From: an uncultured Saprospiraceae bacterium
Lineage (GTDB): Bacteria > Bacteroidota > Bacteroidia > Chitinophagales > Saprospiraceae
Assembly: GCA_937981555.1 (NCBI GenBank)
Contig: CALJOK010000019.1
Location: 40,994-104,993, forward strand
Direction: 5' to 3'
DNA: 64,000 nucleotides
The notes under the pieces are model-generated. The model worked only from the letters and a program-made list of their open reading frames with translations. It was not told where the DNA came from and searched no databases. Of this stretch, positions 26,447-34,648 are shown in pieces. How positions within the stretch are numbered: position 1 is the first letter of the stretch; the number at the start of each line of letters is the position of its first letter. Both the position numbers and the translations under genes were made by a program.

Positions 26447-27778
26447 TCATACCTCCTCCGGCGTCTTCACCTCCACCGTCAACAAAATTCCAATCCCAAT
26501 TACGAAGTAGATAATCAAAAATAAAACACTATACCTCAATCCGAAACTCTCCCCAATAAAACCAAAAAGAAAAGTTCCAAAGACAATCCCCGTTTTTTCC
26601 AATACATCAAAAAAGCTAAAAAAGGAAGCAGTATCAGTTGTGTTTCTTGGTAATAATTTAGAATAAGTTGATCTTGAAAGTGATTGAATTCCACCCATCA
26701 CTAATCCCACCACTCCTGCTAAAACAAAAAATTGATTTTCATCAGTTGTTAGATAAGCTGCCAAACAGATTCCAATCCAAATAAAAAGCATCACGAGCAA
26801 AGAAAATTTATTCCCTTTCAAAGTGGATAATTTTGCAAAAAGATGAGCACCTGCAATCGCAACTAATTGAATAACTAGTACTGTAATAATTAATTTACTG
26901 GTATCCATTTTCAATTCATCCTCTGCAAAAATAGTAGCTAACATCATCACCGTCATCACTCCTGAAATATAAAAAAAGTAAGCGATCAAAAATCGTTTAG
27001 TATTAGGTAAGGTTTTGAGAATCCCAAAAACCTTTTGTAATTCTTGATAACCTTTTCTCATGACACCTTTAGTAACAGGAGTTGGAATATCTTTGGGTAA
27101 TGCATTAAATGAAATCTGTGCAAATCCAATCCACCAAAATCCAACGGAAAGAAATGCGATACGAGTCGCCATCTGTTTATCCAAACCTAATTCAGCATGA
27201 AAAGTAATCATCGCTAAATTGAAAACTAATAAAATTACACTTCCAATATATCCACGAGAAAATCCTTTCGCACTCACATGATCTAAATTTTTCTCAGAGG
27301 CAATCACCGGCAAGTATGAATTATAAAATACTTGTCCTCCTGCAAAACCAATCAATGCTAAAATAAAACCTGAAACACCTAACCATAAATTTTCAGGACC
27401 AGTAAAAAAGAATAAAGACAAGCATGCTAAAGAACCTAAAATCGTGAATCGTTTCATAAAATACATCTTCCGTCCAGCATAATCAGCAATCCCTGTTAGC
27501 AAAGGAAGAGCAGAAGCAATCAATAGGTATCCAAAAGAAATGGCGTAAGAAAACAGCGTAGAATTTTTTAGAGTCATTCCAAGAAAAGTAACATTTTTGG
27601 AAATCAGATCACCTGTCTCAGGATCATAACTATTCGTTACACCATTAAAATAAGCAGGGAAAATAGCAGCGGTAATTACTAGTGCATAGGCAGAATTTGC
27701 CCAATCAAACATAGCCCAACCATTAATGATTTTCTTGTCATCCAAAGGAATTGTAGAAGTACTCTTTGTTTCGCTCAT
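26447..27778 (-). CDS. MFS transporter, UMF1/Atg22-like
   Basis: This 443-residue protein has about twelve helices. The start KKIINGWAMFDWANSAYALVI (first part NGWAMFDWANSAY) is the signature of the UMF1 (vacuole effluxer Atg22-like) branch of the major facilitator superfamily. Another conserved stretch is GGIQSLSRSTYSKLLP. Eukaryotic Atg22 exports amino acids from the vacuole; bacterial members are unassigned. The gene is single, between a palindromic repeat downstream and the divergent rimK upstream. Confidence 0.9.
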   Translation of the reverse strand: MSETKSTSTIPLDDKKIINGWAMFDWANSAYALVITAAIFPAYFNGVTNSYDPETGDLISKNVTFLGMTLKNSTLFSYAISFGYLLIASALPLLTGIADYAGRKMYFMKRFTILGSLACLSLFFFTGPENLWLGVSGFILALIGFAGGQVFYNSYLPVIASEKNLDHVSAKGFSRGYIGSVILLVFNLAMITFHAELGLDKQMATRIAFLSVGFWWIGFAQISFNALPKDIPTPVTKGVMRKGYQELQKVFGILKTLPNTKRFLIAYFFYISGVMTVMMLATIFAEDELKMDTSKLIITVLVIQLVAIAGAHLFAKLSTLKGNKFSLLVMLFIWIGICLAAYLTTDENQFFVLAGVVGLVMGGIQSLSRSTYSKLLPRNTTDTASFFSFFDVLEKTGIVFGTFLFGFIGESFGLRYSVLFLIIYFVIGIGILLTVEVKTPEEV

Positions 27779-27932
27779 TGTTTTCGTTTTTTACTAAAAC
27801 TCAAGATAGAGAAATATCTCAAATAACTGGAAATAAATATTTATCTTGATTTTTAGTAACGAGTGTTTAAAATCTGCGTCAAAAAAACAAGAAATAGATA
27901 TTCGGTATTTTATAAAAAAAAAATTATCTAAA

Positions 27933-28847
27933 ATGAATATTGCAATTCTTTCAAGAGGACCAGGACTTTATTCTACTCAGAGTTTGTTACGAACAGGTTT
28001 GAGTAAAGGACATCATGTTCGGGTTTTGGATCACATGCGATGTAATATTGTAATTGAAAAAGACTGTCCCATTATTTATTACGGTAATGAAGTTTTGACT
28101 AATGTTGATGCAATTATTCCCCGCATTGGAGCCTCGGTAACTTTTTATGGAGCTGCCATTGTTCGCCAATTTGAGTTGATGGGCGTTCACTCTGCCACAA
28201 GTTCAGATGGACTTTTGCGTTCTAGAGATAAATTACGATGTTTGCAATTGTTGTCGACAGCAGGGTTGGGAATGCCCAAAACTGTTTTTTCAGATTACAC
28301 CGGAAGTGCAGAAGATTTAGTTCGAGCAGTTGGAGGTTGCCCTGTTGTGATAAAAATTTTATCAGGAACGCATGGCATGGGAGTAGTTTTGGCAGGAGAG
28401 AAACAAGCGGCAGTTTCGATGATTGATGCCTTCAATAGTTTGAAGGAAAGAGTATTGGTGCAAGAATTTATTAATGAAGCGAAGGGAACGGATATCCGCG
28501 CATTTGTAGTAGATGGAAAAGTAGTGGCAGCTATGAAACGTCGAGCACAACCTGGAGAGTTTCGTTCGAACCTTCATCAAGGTGGAACAGCGATTGCTAT
28601 CAAATTAACTAAGGAGGAGGAAAAAACGGCTTTGGATGCCGCAAGAATTTTAGGGTTAAAAGTAGCGGGAGTTGACATGTTGCCATCTAATCGAGGGCCA
28701 TTAATATTGGAAGTAAATCCTTCTCCTGGACTCGAAGGAATTACAAAAACGACAGGCGTGAATGTTGCAGCAAGAATTATTGAATCCATAGAAAGAGAAC
28801 TAGAACCTGAAAAATATAAAACCTCAGACTATGATCTTTTTGATTAA
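27933..28847 (+). CDS. rimK: Ribosomal protein S6 glutamate ligase family (RimK)
   Basis: This is a 304-residue ATP-grasp ligase when started at the ATG at 27933 (MNIAILSRGP); the longer upstream frame adds an unrelated stretch, and the usual family length is about 300. Motifs include RSRDKLRCLQLL, the ATP-binding GGCPVVIKILSGTHGMGV, VQEFINEAKGTDIRAFVV and the metal site LEVNPSPGLEGI. RimK adds glutamates to the C-terminus of ribosomal protein S6; relatives ligate amino acids to other acceptors. The M14-type gene 88 bases downstream is a common partner and may remove or process the added groups. Confidence 0.9.
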   Translation: MNIAILSRGPGLYSTQSLLRTGLSKGHHVRVLDHMRCNIVIEKDCPIIYYGNEVLTNVDAIIPRIGASVTFYGAAIVRQFELMGVHSATSSDGLLRSRDKLRCLQLLSTAGLGMPKTVFSDYTGSAEDLVRAVGGCPVVIKILSGTHGMGVVLAGEKQAAVSMIDAFNSLKERVLVQEFINEAKGTDIRAFVVDGKVVAAMKRRAQPGEFRSNLHQGGTAIAIKLTKEEEKTALDAARILGLKVAGVDMLPSNRGPLILEVNPSPGLEGITKTTGVNVAARIIESIERELEPEKYKTSDYDLFD

Positions 28848-28935
28848 AATATTTTTGTAAAAGTATTGTTGTAAAATATCCTATAAAATCAGAAATTTTG
28901 GATTATTCAAAATTTATCACTCAGAATTAATTTCA

Positions 28936-29901
28936 ATGAACGACCAACCATTTATTTTAAATAAGAAAAAAATTGAACTCGGAGAAAATGAAAATGTCCA
29001 ACTCCACGTCGCTCGACTTCCCTCAGGAACAGTTATCAATCTAAGAATCCATGTTTTTCGAAGTAAAAATCCCGGGCCCACTTTACTCGTTATGGGAGGT
29101 GTTCATGGTGATGAAATCAATGGCGTAGAAACTGTTCGTCGAATGGTAGAGGACAAAATGTTTCATAACTTGAAGAAGGGAAGTGTGATTGCCATACCGT
29201 TATTAAATGTTTATGGTTTTATCAATTTCTCGCGAGATGCTTCAGATGGAAAAGATGTAAATCGTAGTTTTCCAGGAAGTACCAAAGGTTCATTAGCATC
29301 AAGAGTTGCAGCTGCATTGACTAAAAATATTTTACCATTGGTTGATGTTGGAATTGATTTTCATACAGGAGGGAGTGCTCGTTATAATTTTCCGCAAGTA
29401 CGATTTTCAAATAAGCACCCTGAGAGTTTAGAATTGGCGAAAGCATTTGCTGCACCTTATATTGTTGCCAAACCTGCGATAGATAAATCTCTTCGGAAAG
29501 TGATGGTTAGTCAGAAAAAACCGCACTTAGTTTTTGAAGGAGGAGAATCATTGCGTTATGATGGTTTTTCGATTTCGAATGGAATTGCTGGTGCACAACG
29601 AGTAATGAAACATTTGGGAATGATCAAAAAAGCTCCTGCTACAAAACGGAAAGTGATCCTTTTTGAAAAGTCAAGTTGGGTTCGGGCAGATCGTTCAGGC
29701 TTATTTCGATGGACACAACAATCAGGAGCCAAAGTCAGTAAAGGCGAACCGCTTGGTTTTATCAATGATCCTTATGGCGATAGCAAGCATACTGTTTTGG
29801 CACATCAAGATGGATTTATCATTGGACATAATAATGCGCCGGTGGTGAGTGCAGGTGACGCACTTTTTCACATTGGATATAAAAGTCAAATTGTAAAATA
29901 A
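28936..29901 (+). CDS. Succinylglutamate desuccinylase/aspartoacylase family (M14-like zinc hydrolase)
   Basis: This 321-residue protein has the zinc motif GGVHGDEINGVETVRR (His-x2-Glu near 56-59), the Asn/Arg substrate-binding DGKDVNRSFPGS and the third zinc ligand in VDVGIDFHTGG. A beta-rich C-terminal domain (about 240-315) resembles a lipoyl-like or AspA tail. The family deacylates or releases amino acids from small substrates. It follows rimK in the same direction, as in many genomes, suggesting a ligase/hydrolase pair acting on the same modification. That joint role is inference. Confidence 0.88.
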   Translation: MNDQPFILNKKKIELGENENVQLHVARLPSGTVINLRIHVFRSKNPGPTLLVMGGVHGDEINGVETVRRMVEDKMFHNLKKGSVIAIPLLNVYGFINFSRDASDGKDVNRSFPGSTKGSLASRVAAALTKNILPLVDVGIDFHTGGSARYNFPQVRFSNKHPESLELAKAFAAPYIVAKPAIDKSLRKVMVSQKKPHLVFEGGESLRYDGFSISNGIAGAQRVMKHLGMIKKAPATKRKVILFEKSSWVRADRSGLFRWTQQSGAKVSKGEPLGFINDPYGDSKHTVLAHQDGFIIGHNNAPVVSAGDALFHIGYKSQIVK

Positions 29902-29926
29902 TTTTAAAAAAAAGATCTCTATCGTT

Positions 29927-29962
29927 AAAAGCGAAACATAATAGAATATGTTTCGCTTTTTT
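29927..29962 (+). terminator. Intrinsic terminator of the rimK unit
   Basis: A perfect 14-bp stem (29927-29940 with 29947-29960; AAAAGCGAAACATA) is followed by T residues. Confidence 0.9.
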
Positions 29963-30048
29963 ATTGCCATCCTCACAATTATTTTTCAAAAAAAACATCT
30001 TAATAAAGTCTAGCAGACTTGAATTTTATTTTTTATTAAAAATAGAAA

Positions 30049-30085
30049 CTCAGGCAACCATTCTTTACGTTTTTACACCATAGAT
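30049..30085 (+). promoter_or_regulatory. Putative ECF-type promoter of the sigma factor operon
   Basis: AAACTCAGGCAACC ends at 30059, and ACACCATAGAT (30075-30085) follows after 15 bp. The same two boxes at the same spacing occur at 32350-32390. The GCAACC core resembles the -35 class used by ECF sigma factors (AAC motif), so autoregulation is likely. The TTG start of the sigma gene lies 21 bp further. Confidence 0.65.
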
Positions 30086-30106
30086 ATAAACCTAATAAAT
30101 TTCAAC

Positions 30107-30646
30107 TTGGAGCACTCGGATAATATATTATTAAAAGGCTGTTTGAAAGGAGATCGAAATGCTCAAAAAGCACTTTATGAAAAATTTAAAGTGCCTATGT
30201 TTCGAATCTGCTTACGCTACGCAAATGATCGTGCGGAGGCTGAAGATATGTTGCAAGAAGGGTTTGTAAAAGTATTTTCAGACTTACATCAATTTCGTGC
30301 AGAAGGACCATTGGGTGGTTGGATTCGAAGAGTGATGGTCAATGTTGCGCTAATGCAAATTAGAAAAAGGAAGAAGTTGTTCTCAGATATAGAAATCGAA
30401 AATCTCTCAGATAGTGTCACGACAGATGAAGATGTTTTTGCAGAAATGAACGCCAAAGCATTGACTCGAATTATTCAAAAATTACCAGATGGCTATCGAG
30501 TCGTTTTTAATATGTTCGTGATAGAAGGATATTCACATAAAGAAATTGCAGAGAAATTAGGTGTTTCTATCAACACTTCGAAGTCGCAACTATCAAAAGC
30601 AAAGGCGACGTTGAGAAGGATGTTGGAAAAAATAATTATAGAGTAA
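30107..30646 (+). CDS. ECF RNA polymerase sigma factor
   Basis: This 179-residue protein starts at a TTG (EHSDNILLKGCLKGDRNAQK), which fits the family N-terminus; no ATG precedes the conserved helix. Region 2 contains the -10 recognition segment ANDRAEAEDMLQEGFVKVF, and region 4 the helix-turn-helix YSHKEIAEKLGVSINTSKSQ. These are hallmarks of sigma-70 factors of the extracytoplasmic function class. It is followed nine bases later by a membrane protein that is probably its regulator. A promoter with an ECF-like -35 box precedes the gene and another precedes 32494-33252. Confidence 0.93.
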   Translation: MEHSDNILLKGCLKGDRNAQKALYEKFKVPMFRICLRYANDRAEAEDMLQEGFVKVFSDLHQFRAEGPLGGWIRRVMVNVALMQIRKRKKLFSDIEIENLSDSVTTDEDVFAEMNAKALTRIIQKLPDGYRVVFNMFVIEGYSHKEIAEKLGVSINTSKSQLSKAKATLRRMLEKIIIE

Positions 30647-30655
30647 ATAAATATT

Positions 30656-32242
30656 ATGGATAAAAATTTACCAAAAGATCCCCTTGAAGAATTTTTTAAA
30701 AAATATCTGGAAGGACAAGATGAGCTTCCTTCCGATGATGGTTGGGATGTTCCTTCCTCCAATGTGTGGGATAGGGTAGAGGAGGATCTTCAGCCAATTG
30801 CAATCGTTCGGCCAATTAATTATTGGAAATGGGCAACGGCTGCAGCATCTGTGGTATTATTGTTTTTTGCATATCAATGGACCACTCAACATCAGCAAAT
30901 CGAAAATTTGACGACAGAGGTAAATGAAAATAGCGAGCGATTAGAAAATGTAAAAGAATTGTTAGAAAATAAGCAGAAAGAATTGGAAACAACCATAGCT
31001 GAACAAAATACTAAGATCATCGATAATCATCAAAGTATTGAGAATGAAGAAGTTGCACAACGAGATAATAGTGAGGTTACTCAAAGTGCAACTTCTTTTT
31101 CTGAAGAAAATGAAAATGGGATTGGGGGAAAGAATAATACAGATTCTCCAAATATTCCAAATCGAAATAATGAGAATATCGTCAACCAAAATTTAGAAAA
31201 TGTTCCTTTTAATAAAATTGATGATACCAATTCTTTAAAGGAAAATCTAGTCGTAGAAAATGAATCGTCTACTAATTTGGATAAAATCAATTCTGACAAC
31301 AGCATGGAGGTTTTGAGTAATAATAAATTAAAAGAATCTTTAGAAAGGTTACCAAATCGATTTTTTACTACAGAGTCAATTGTCGAGAATGAAAATTTAA
31401 AAACAAATTTTGAAAGAAGAGAAGTATTAATTTTTGATAAAAAGAAAGTTGGAAAAGGTTTTTATGCTGGTGTTTACGGGAGTCGAAATTTAGGAAAACG
31501 TTCCATTCATGCTGATGATTCCAATCTTTCTCAAACTCGAATTGATAAGATCAATAGCACTAAAGAACAAGAATCTTGGACGACAGGAGGAGGAGTTAAG
31601 TTGGGTTTTCAAATTAATAAAAACTGGAGTATCGAATCAGGATTTCAATATTCAAAATCAGAAATCACAGCAAGGCACCGAATCCAGAAACAATATAATA
31701 ACGCAAGCGAAACACAAAATACAGCAGGTGATTTTGAAAATGAATTTGCATTATTGTTGATTACTCCAATGGGAGATATTGAGTCAGATGTGACTTTGTC
31801 CCGAACTGCTGCGAATCCTATTGTTGATCAATTATCATTTAATATCCCAGTTGAAAGTGAACAAAAGATAAGTTTTCTAGGGATTCCAATTTTAGCAAAA
31901 TATTCATTTGGAAATGAGCGATTTAGATTTGGTCTGAAAGGTGGGATTTTGACTAATTTTATTTTAGATTCGGATGTGGAAATTAGTGCAGTCGATGCAC
32001 CATTACCATCTCTCCGACATCGCAGAAATCGCATCAGTAATAAAGCTGAATTAAAAAATCTAAAGTCGACTACGATAAATTGGCTAGCAGGTATTGAAAC
32101 AGAAATGAAGATAAATGATTCGATGTATTTTTCATTTGAGCCTTCTTTTTCAAAAAGTACTTCTCCTATTTTTGAAAAAAATAAAGTTAAAACATATCCA
32201 ATGATGGCAAATGTAAAAGTGGGCGTGAATTATTTATTCTAA
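30656..32242 (+). CDS. Predicted trans-envelope regulator: cytoplasmic segment, one inner-membrane helix, coiled coil, outer-membrane-type barrel
   Basis: I do not recognise this 528-residue protein as a characterised family. Residues 1-55 are acidic, with Trp residues and a pattern like anti-sigma N-termini (DDGWDVPSSNVWDRVEEDL). A single membrane helix spans about 58-74, a coiled coil about 78-130, and an Asn/Glu/Ser-rich, probably disordered linker about 130-255. From about 268 the chain turns into alternating strands (GKGFYAGVYGSRNLGK, TGGGVKLGFQINKNWSIESG) and ends in VKVGVNYLF, a typical outer-membrane barrel signal. The start lies nine bases after the sigma gene. Reading it as the anti-sigma factor and sensor is inference from position and topology. 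Confidence 0.65.
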   Translation: MDKNLPKDPLEEFFKKYLEGQDELPSDDGWDVPSSNVWDRVEEDLQPIAIVRPINYWKWATAAASVVLLFFAYQWTTQHQQIENLTTEVNENSERLENVKELLENKQKELETTIAEQNTKIIDNHQSIENEEVAQRDNSEVTQSATSFSEENENGIGGKNNTDSPNIPNRNNENIVNQNLENVPFNKIDDTNSLKENLVVENESSTNLDKINSDNSMEVLSNNKLKESLERLPNRFFTTESIVENENLKTNFERREVLIFDKKKVGKGFYAGVYGSRNLGKRSIHADDSNLSQTRIDKINSTKEQESWTTGGGVKLGFQINKNWSIESGFQYSKSEITARHRIQKQYNNASETQNTAGDFENEFALLLITPMGDIESDVTLSRTAANPIVDQLSFNIPVESEQKISFLGIPILAKYSFGNERFRFGLKGGILTNFILDSDVEISAVDAPLPSLRHRRNRISNKAELKNLKSTTINWLAGIETEMKINDSMYFSFEPSFSKSTSPIFEKNKVKTYPMMANVKVGVNYLF

Positions 32243-32267
32243 AAAAAATAAACCATAAGTATTATAT

Positions 32268-32310
32268 GAAAGAGGGCGTAACCTGCAACGGTTTACTCCT
32301 TCTTTTTTTT
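32268..32310 (+). terminator. Terminator of the sigma factor operon
   Basis: An imperfect stem (AAAGAGGGCGTAACC against GGTTTACTCCTTCTTT) with a TGCAAC loop is followed by a run of eight T. Confidence 0.7.
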
Positions 32311-32352
32311 GTAAATGTATTGTTATATTTTTTTTTAGGGGAAAATAAAAAA

Positions 32353-32390
32353 CTCAGGCAACCTTTTTTTTATTTCAGACACCAATAGAT
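32353..32390 (+). promoter_or_regulatory. Second ECF-type promoter, upstream of the PepSY-like lipoprotein
   Basis: AAACTCAGGCAACC (ends 32363), 15 bp, then ACACCAATAGAT (32379-32390). The first box is identical over 14 bases to that before the sigma gene, the second differs by one inserted A, and the spacing is the same. The ATG lies about 100 bp downstream. Confidence 0.65.
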
Positions 32391-32493
32391 TGTATTTAGT
32401 TTTTTACTTAAAATATTTCAAATAAAAATTGCTATCGAAAAAAGCCTAGTACATTTTTTAAATATTTTACCATCATTAAAAATCAATTTTCAA

Positions 32494-33252
32494 ATGAAAA
32501 ATTTATTATTCTTTTTAACAGCAATTGTTGGTTTGTGTTTATTAGCAACTTCGTGTAGCAAAGAGTCGAGTGTCTCTGAAGACATGGAATTAATCGAGCA
32601 GATTGTAGCGTCTGAAAATCGAGCAACTATCGACATTAGCGAATTACCGGAAGAAACTAGAACTACGATTGATGAGCAATATTTTGAAACCTATATTGAA
32701 TCGGCGATTGCTGCAAGAGATTTAGGCTTTGAGGTAGAATTAGGAAATGGAGAAACGATTTATTTTAGCGAGCGAGGAGAAGGTTTGGTTAGCCGAAGAG
32801 GATTTCGTCACGGACATGGGCCATGTGGAATGGGGCATAGAGGAACACGAGTAGAGTTAGCAGATTTACCAACGAGTATCACCGATTATATTACAGCCAA
32901 TTATCCAGATGCAGAAACGAAAAGAGCAAAGACAAATGATAATAGTGGAAATTATTTTGTGTTAATAAAAACGGATGACGGAAGAGTCGTTTTGAAATTT
33001 GATGCAGACGGAAATTTCATCGAAGAAGTATCATGCATCCACCATGGCTGTGGAGGTCTCACTCAAATTGAGATTGCTGACTTACCTACGACAATTACAG
33101 ATTATATAACTGCAAATTATCCAGATGCGGACATTCAAAAAGCAGGAACAAAAACGAATACAGGGAATTATGGCGTTGTATTAAATATAGATGGTGATCG
33201 AGTGATTGTAGTTTTTGATGCAGATGGAAATTTCTTATTTGAAAGGTCATAA
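32494..33252 (+). CDS. Lipoprotein with PepSY-like repeats and a His/Cys-rich linker
   Basis: This 252-residue lipoprotein (LLATSCSK, Cys21) contains two clear PepSY-like (BVU_2987-type) repeats, each beginning DLPT-I-TDYITANYPDA and ending FDADGNF; a degenerate third begins at ISELPEETRTTIDE (about 47). Between them lie HGHGPCGMGHRG (about 105-116) and CIHHGCGG (about 179-186), which could bind a metal. Proteins of this family are periplasmic and thought to bind or inhibit other proteins. The promoter shared with the ECF sigma operon makes it a likely member of that regulon. A metal-stress role is speculation. Confidence 0.8.
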   Translation: MKNLLFFLTAIVGLCLLATSCSKESSVSEDMELIEQIVASENRATIDISELPEETRTTIDEQYFETYIESAIAARDLGFEVELGNGETIYFSERGEGLVSRRGFRHGHGPCGMGHRGTRVELADLPTSITDYITANYPDAETKRAKTNDNSGNYFVLIKTDDGRVVLKFDADGNFIEEVSCIHHGCGGLTQIEIADLPTTITDYITANYPDADIQKAGTKTNTGNYGVVLNIDGDRVIVVFDADGNFLFERS

Positions 33253-33334
33253 AAGAAAAATACGGTTGAAATAATTAACCATTGCAGTTAATCATTCACC
33301 GTTTAAAATAATACATTAGGTTTTTTCATAGCAT

Positions 33335-33370
33335 AGGTAGGAGTGTTTGAGCGCGCTTCTACCTTTTTTT
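33335..33370 (+). terminator. Terminator of the PepSY-like lipoprotein gene
   Basis: An 11-bp stem with two G-T pairs (AGGTAGGAGTG against CGCTTCTACCT) is followed by seven T. Confidence 0.75.
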
Positions 33371-33381
33371 ATTTTTCAAAG

Positions 33382-33651
33382 TTATCTTACTATTTTAAAA
33401 TCTTCAAATGATTTAGTTTCCATCTCTGAAATTATAACATTATCTACACGTGAATGATCAGAACCTTGGTGACACCATTTTACGAAAATCTCCAAAGTAC
33501 TTTCTTCGCCTTCTGCTTCGATATAAACATCTCCATTAGAAAGATTTTTTACAATGCCTTTTATGTTTAATTCATTTGCTTTTCGTTGAGTACTTGCTCG
33601 AAACCAAACACCTTGCACTTTTCCACTAACTTGAATTTGAACACATTTCAT
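33382..33651 (-). CDS. acyP: Acylphosphatase
   Basis: This is an 89-residue enzyme when started at the ATG at 33651 (MKCVQIQVSGKVQGVWFR). The frame remains open upstream to 33783, but that part overlaps the next gene and lies outside the family length of about 90. The catalytic Arg is in GVWFRAST and the Asn in VKNLSNGDVYIEAEG. Acylphosphatases hydrolyse carboxyl-phosphate bonds such as acetyl phosphate. It is a single small gene, 85 bases downstream of the beta-barrel gene on the same strand. Confidence 0.92.
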   Translation of the reverse strand: MKCVQIQVSGKVQGVWFRASTQRKANELNIKGIVKNLSNGDVYIEAEGEESTLEIFVKWCHQGSDHSRVDNVIISEMETKSFEDFKIVR

Positions 33652-33736
33652 GTTTTGTTTTTTTGTAAAAATAGAAAACACTACCCAAAACCGAGTAGCG
33701 TTTTCCAAAAAATGTGATTTGGTGTTAAAATATATT

Positions 33737-34411
33737 TTAGAAAGCGAAGCCAATTCCAAAATACGATTCAGGTTGATTCCCAACTAAATCCGAATTGAAT
33801 TTTTGATAACTTCCGTCGCTTAGCTTAAGTCCTTTTGAGTGTCCTGCAATTGCGTTTTTGGTTAAGTTTATTCCGAAGTCCATGGTGAAAGAATTCCATT
33901 TCTTTTGGTAACCTATTTTTAATCCAAGAGTTTGAGCGGTAATATTTGCCTCGCCAGTAATTGTTTCTGGAGTTCTTAAATATAGTGGGTTATCTAAATC
34001 TCCATCAGCGATAATATCAATCGAAGCAAAAAGAAGTCCCAAGCCTAATCCAGAACCTGTCGTTTTGCTATATTCTACTTCATGTTTTCCTATTGAGAAG
34101 TTAGGAGCTAAATAAAAACCAGATAATGTTTCTGTTTTTTTCGTCAAATATCTTCTGTACTCTCCACTCATTCTGACACCTTTAGAAGTGAAATTATTGT
34201 TGGTGTTTTTGTTATAAACTTTTAAGCTAACTAATCCAGAAGAAACAGGATTAATCGCTCGCTCATAATCGAAACTGGTTTTTGTTCCTGTGATAAAAGT
34301 AACTTTGATGTTGTTATTTTGGCAAGAAGTATTTTGAGCGAAAATTGATAACAATACAAATACAAAAATACTTTTTGCGATGTTTCCGAAATTCAAATTT
34401 TGCTTTTTCAT
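33737..34411 (-). CDS. Outer membrane beta-barrel protein (hypothetical)
   Basis: This 224-residue exported protein has a signal segment (IFVFVLLSIFAQNTSC) that may be cleaved after the Ala or lipidated at the Cys near 30. The mature part is made of alternating strands (GVRMSGEYRRYLTKK, GSGLGLGLLFASIDI) and ends in SYFGIGFAF, a typical barrel terminus. It resembles small PorT/OmpW-like barrels but I cannot place it in a named family. No partner gene suggests a role. Confidence 0.7.
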   Translation of the reverse strand: MKKQNLNFGNIAKSIFVFVLLSIFAQNTSCQNNNIKVTFITGTKTSFDYERAINPVSSGLVSLKVYNKNTNNNFTSKGVRMSGEYRRYLTKKTETLSGFYLAPNFSIGKHEVEYSKTTGSGLGLGLLFASIDIIADGDLDNPLYLRTPETITGEANITAQTLGLKIGYQKKWNSFTMDFGINLTKNAIAGHSKGLKLSDGSYQKFNSDLVGNQPESYFGIGFAF

Positions 34412-34590
34412 CTTTTATATATTTTAGGTGTAATAAAATATTTTTCATTTAATATGATAACAAGATGGGGAGATATCTGAAGGAAGGTGAAATGGAAATT
34501 AAGACAGATGAATATTTTTTTATCGAATATGTCTTTATTTTTGTTTTTGAGATTTAAAACCCTAATTCTTTCAATAGTTTTAGAGAAATA

Positions 34591-34628
34591 AAAAAGGTGT
34601 TTGAATTTTAAAATTCAAACACCTTTTT
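34591..34628. terminator. Perfect palindromic terminator
   Basis: Two 19-bp arms (34591-34609 and 34610-34628) pair completely around GGTGTTTGAATTTT. On the minus strand it ends the ABC permease gene with a T-run. Confidence 0.88.
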
Positions 34629-34648
34629 TATAAAAATTTATTTTTCCA

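Noticed and set aside
33652..33783. N-terminal extension of the acylphosphatase
   Set aside because: It would overlap the barrel gene in another frame, and the family is about 90 residues long, starting at the ATG at 33651.
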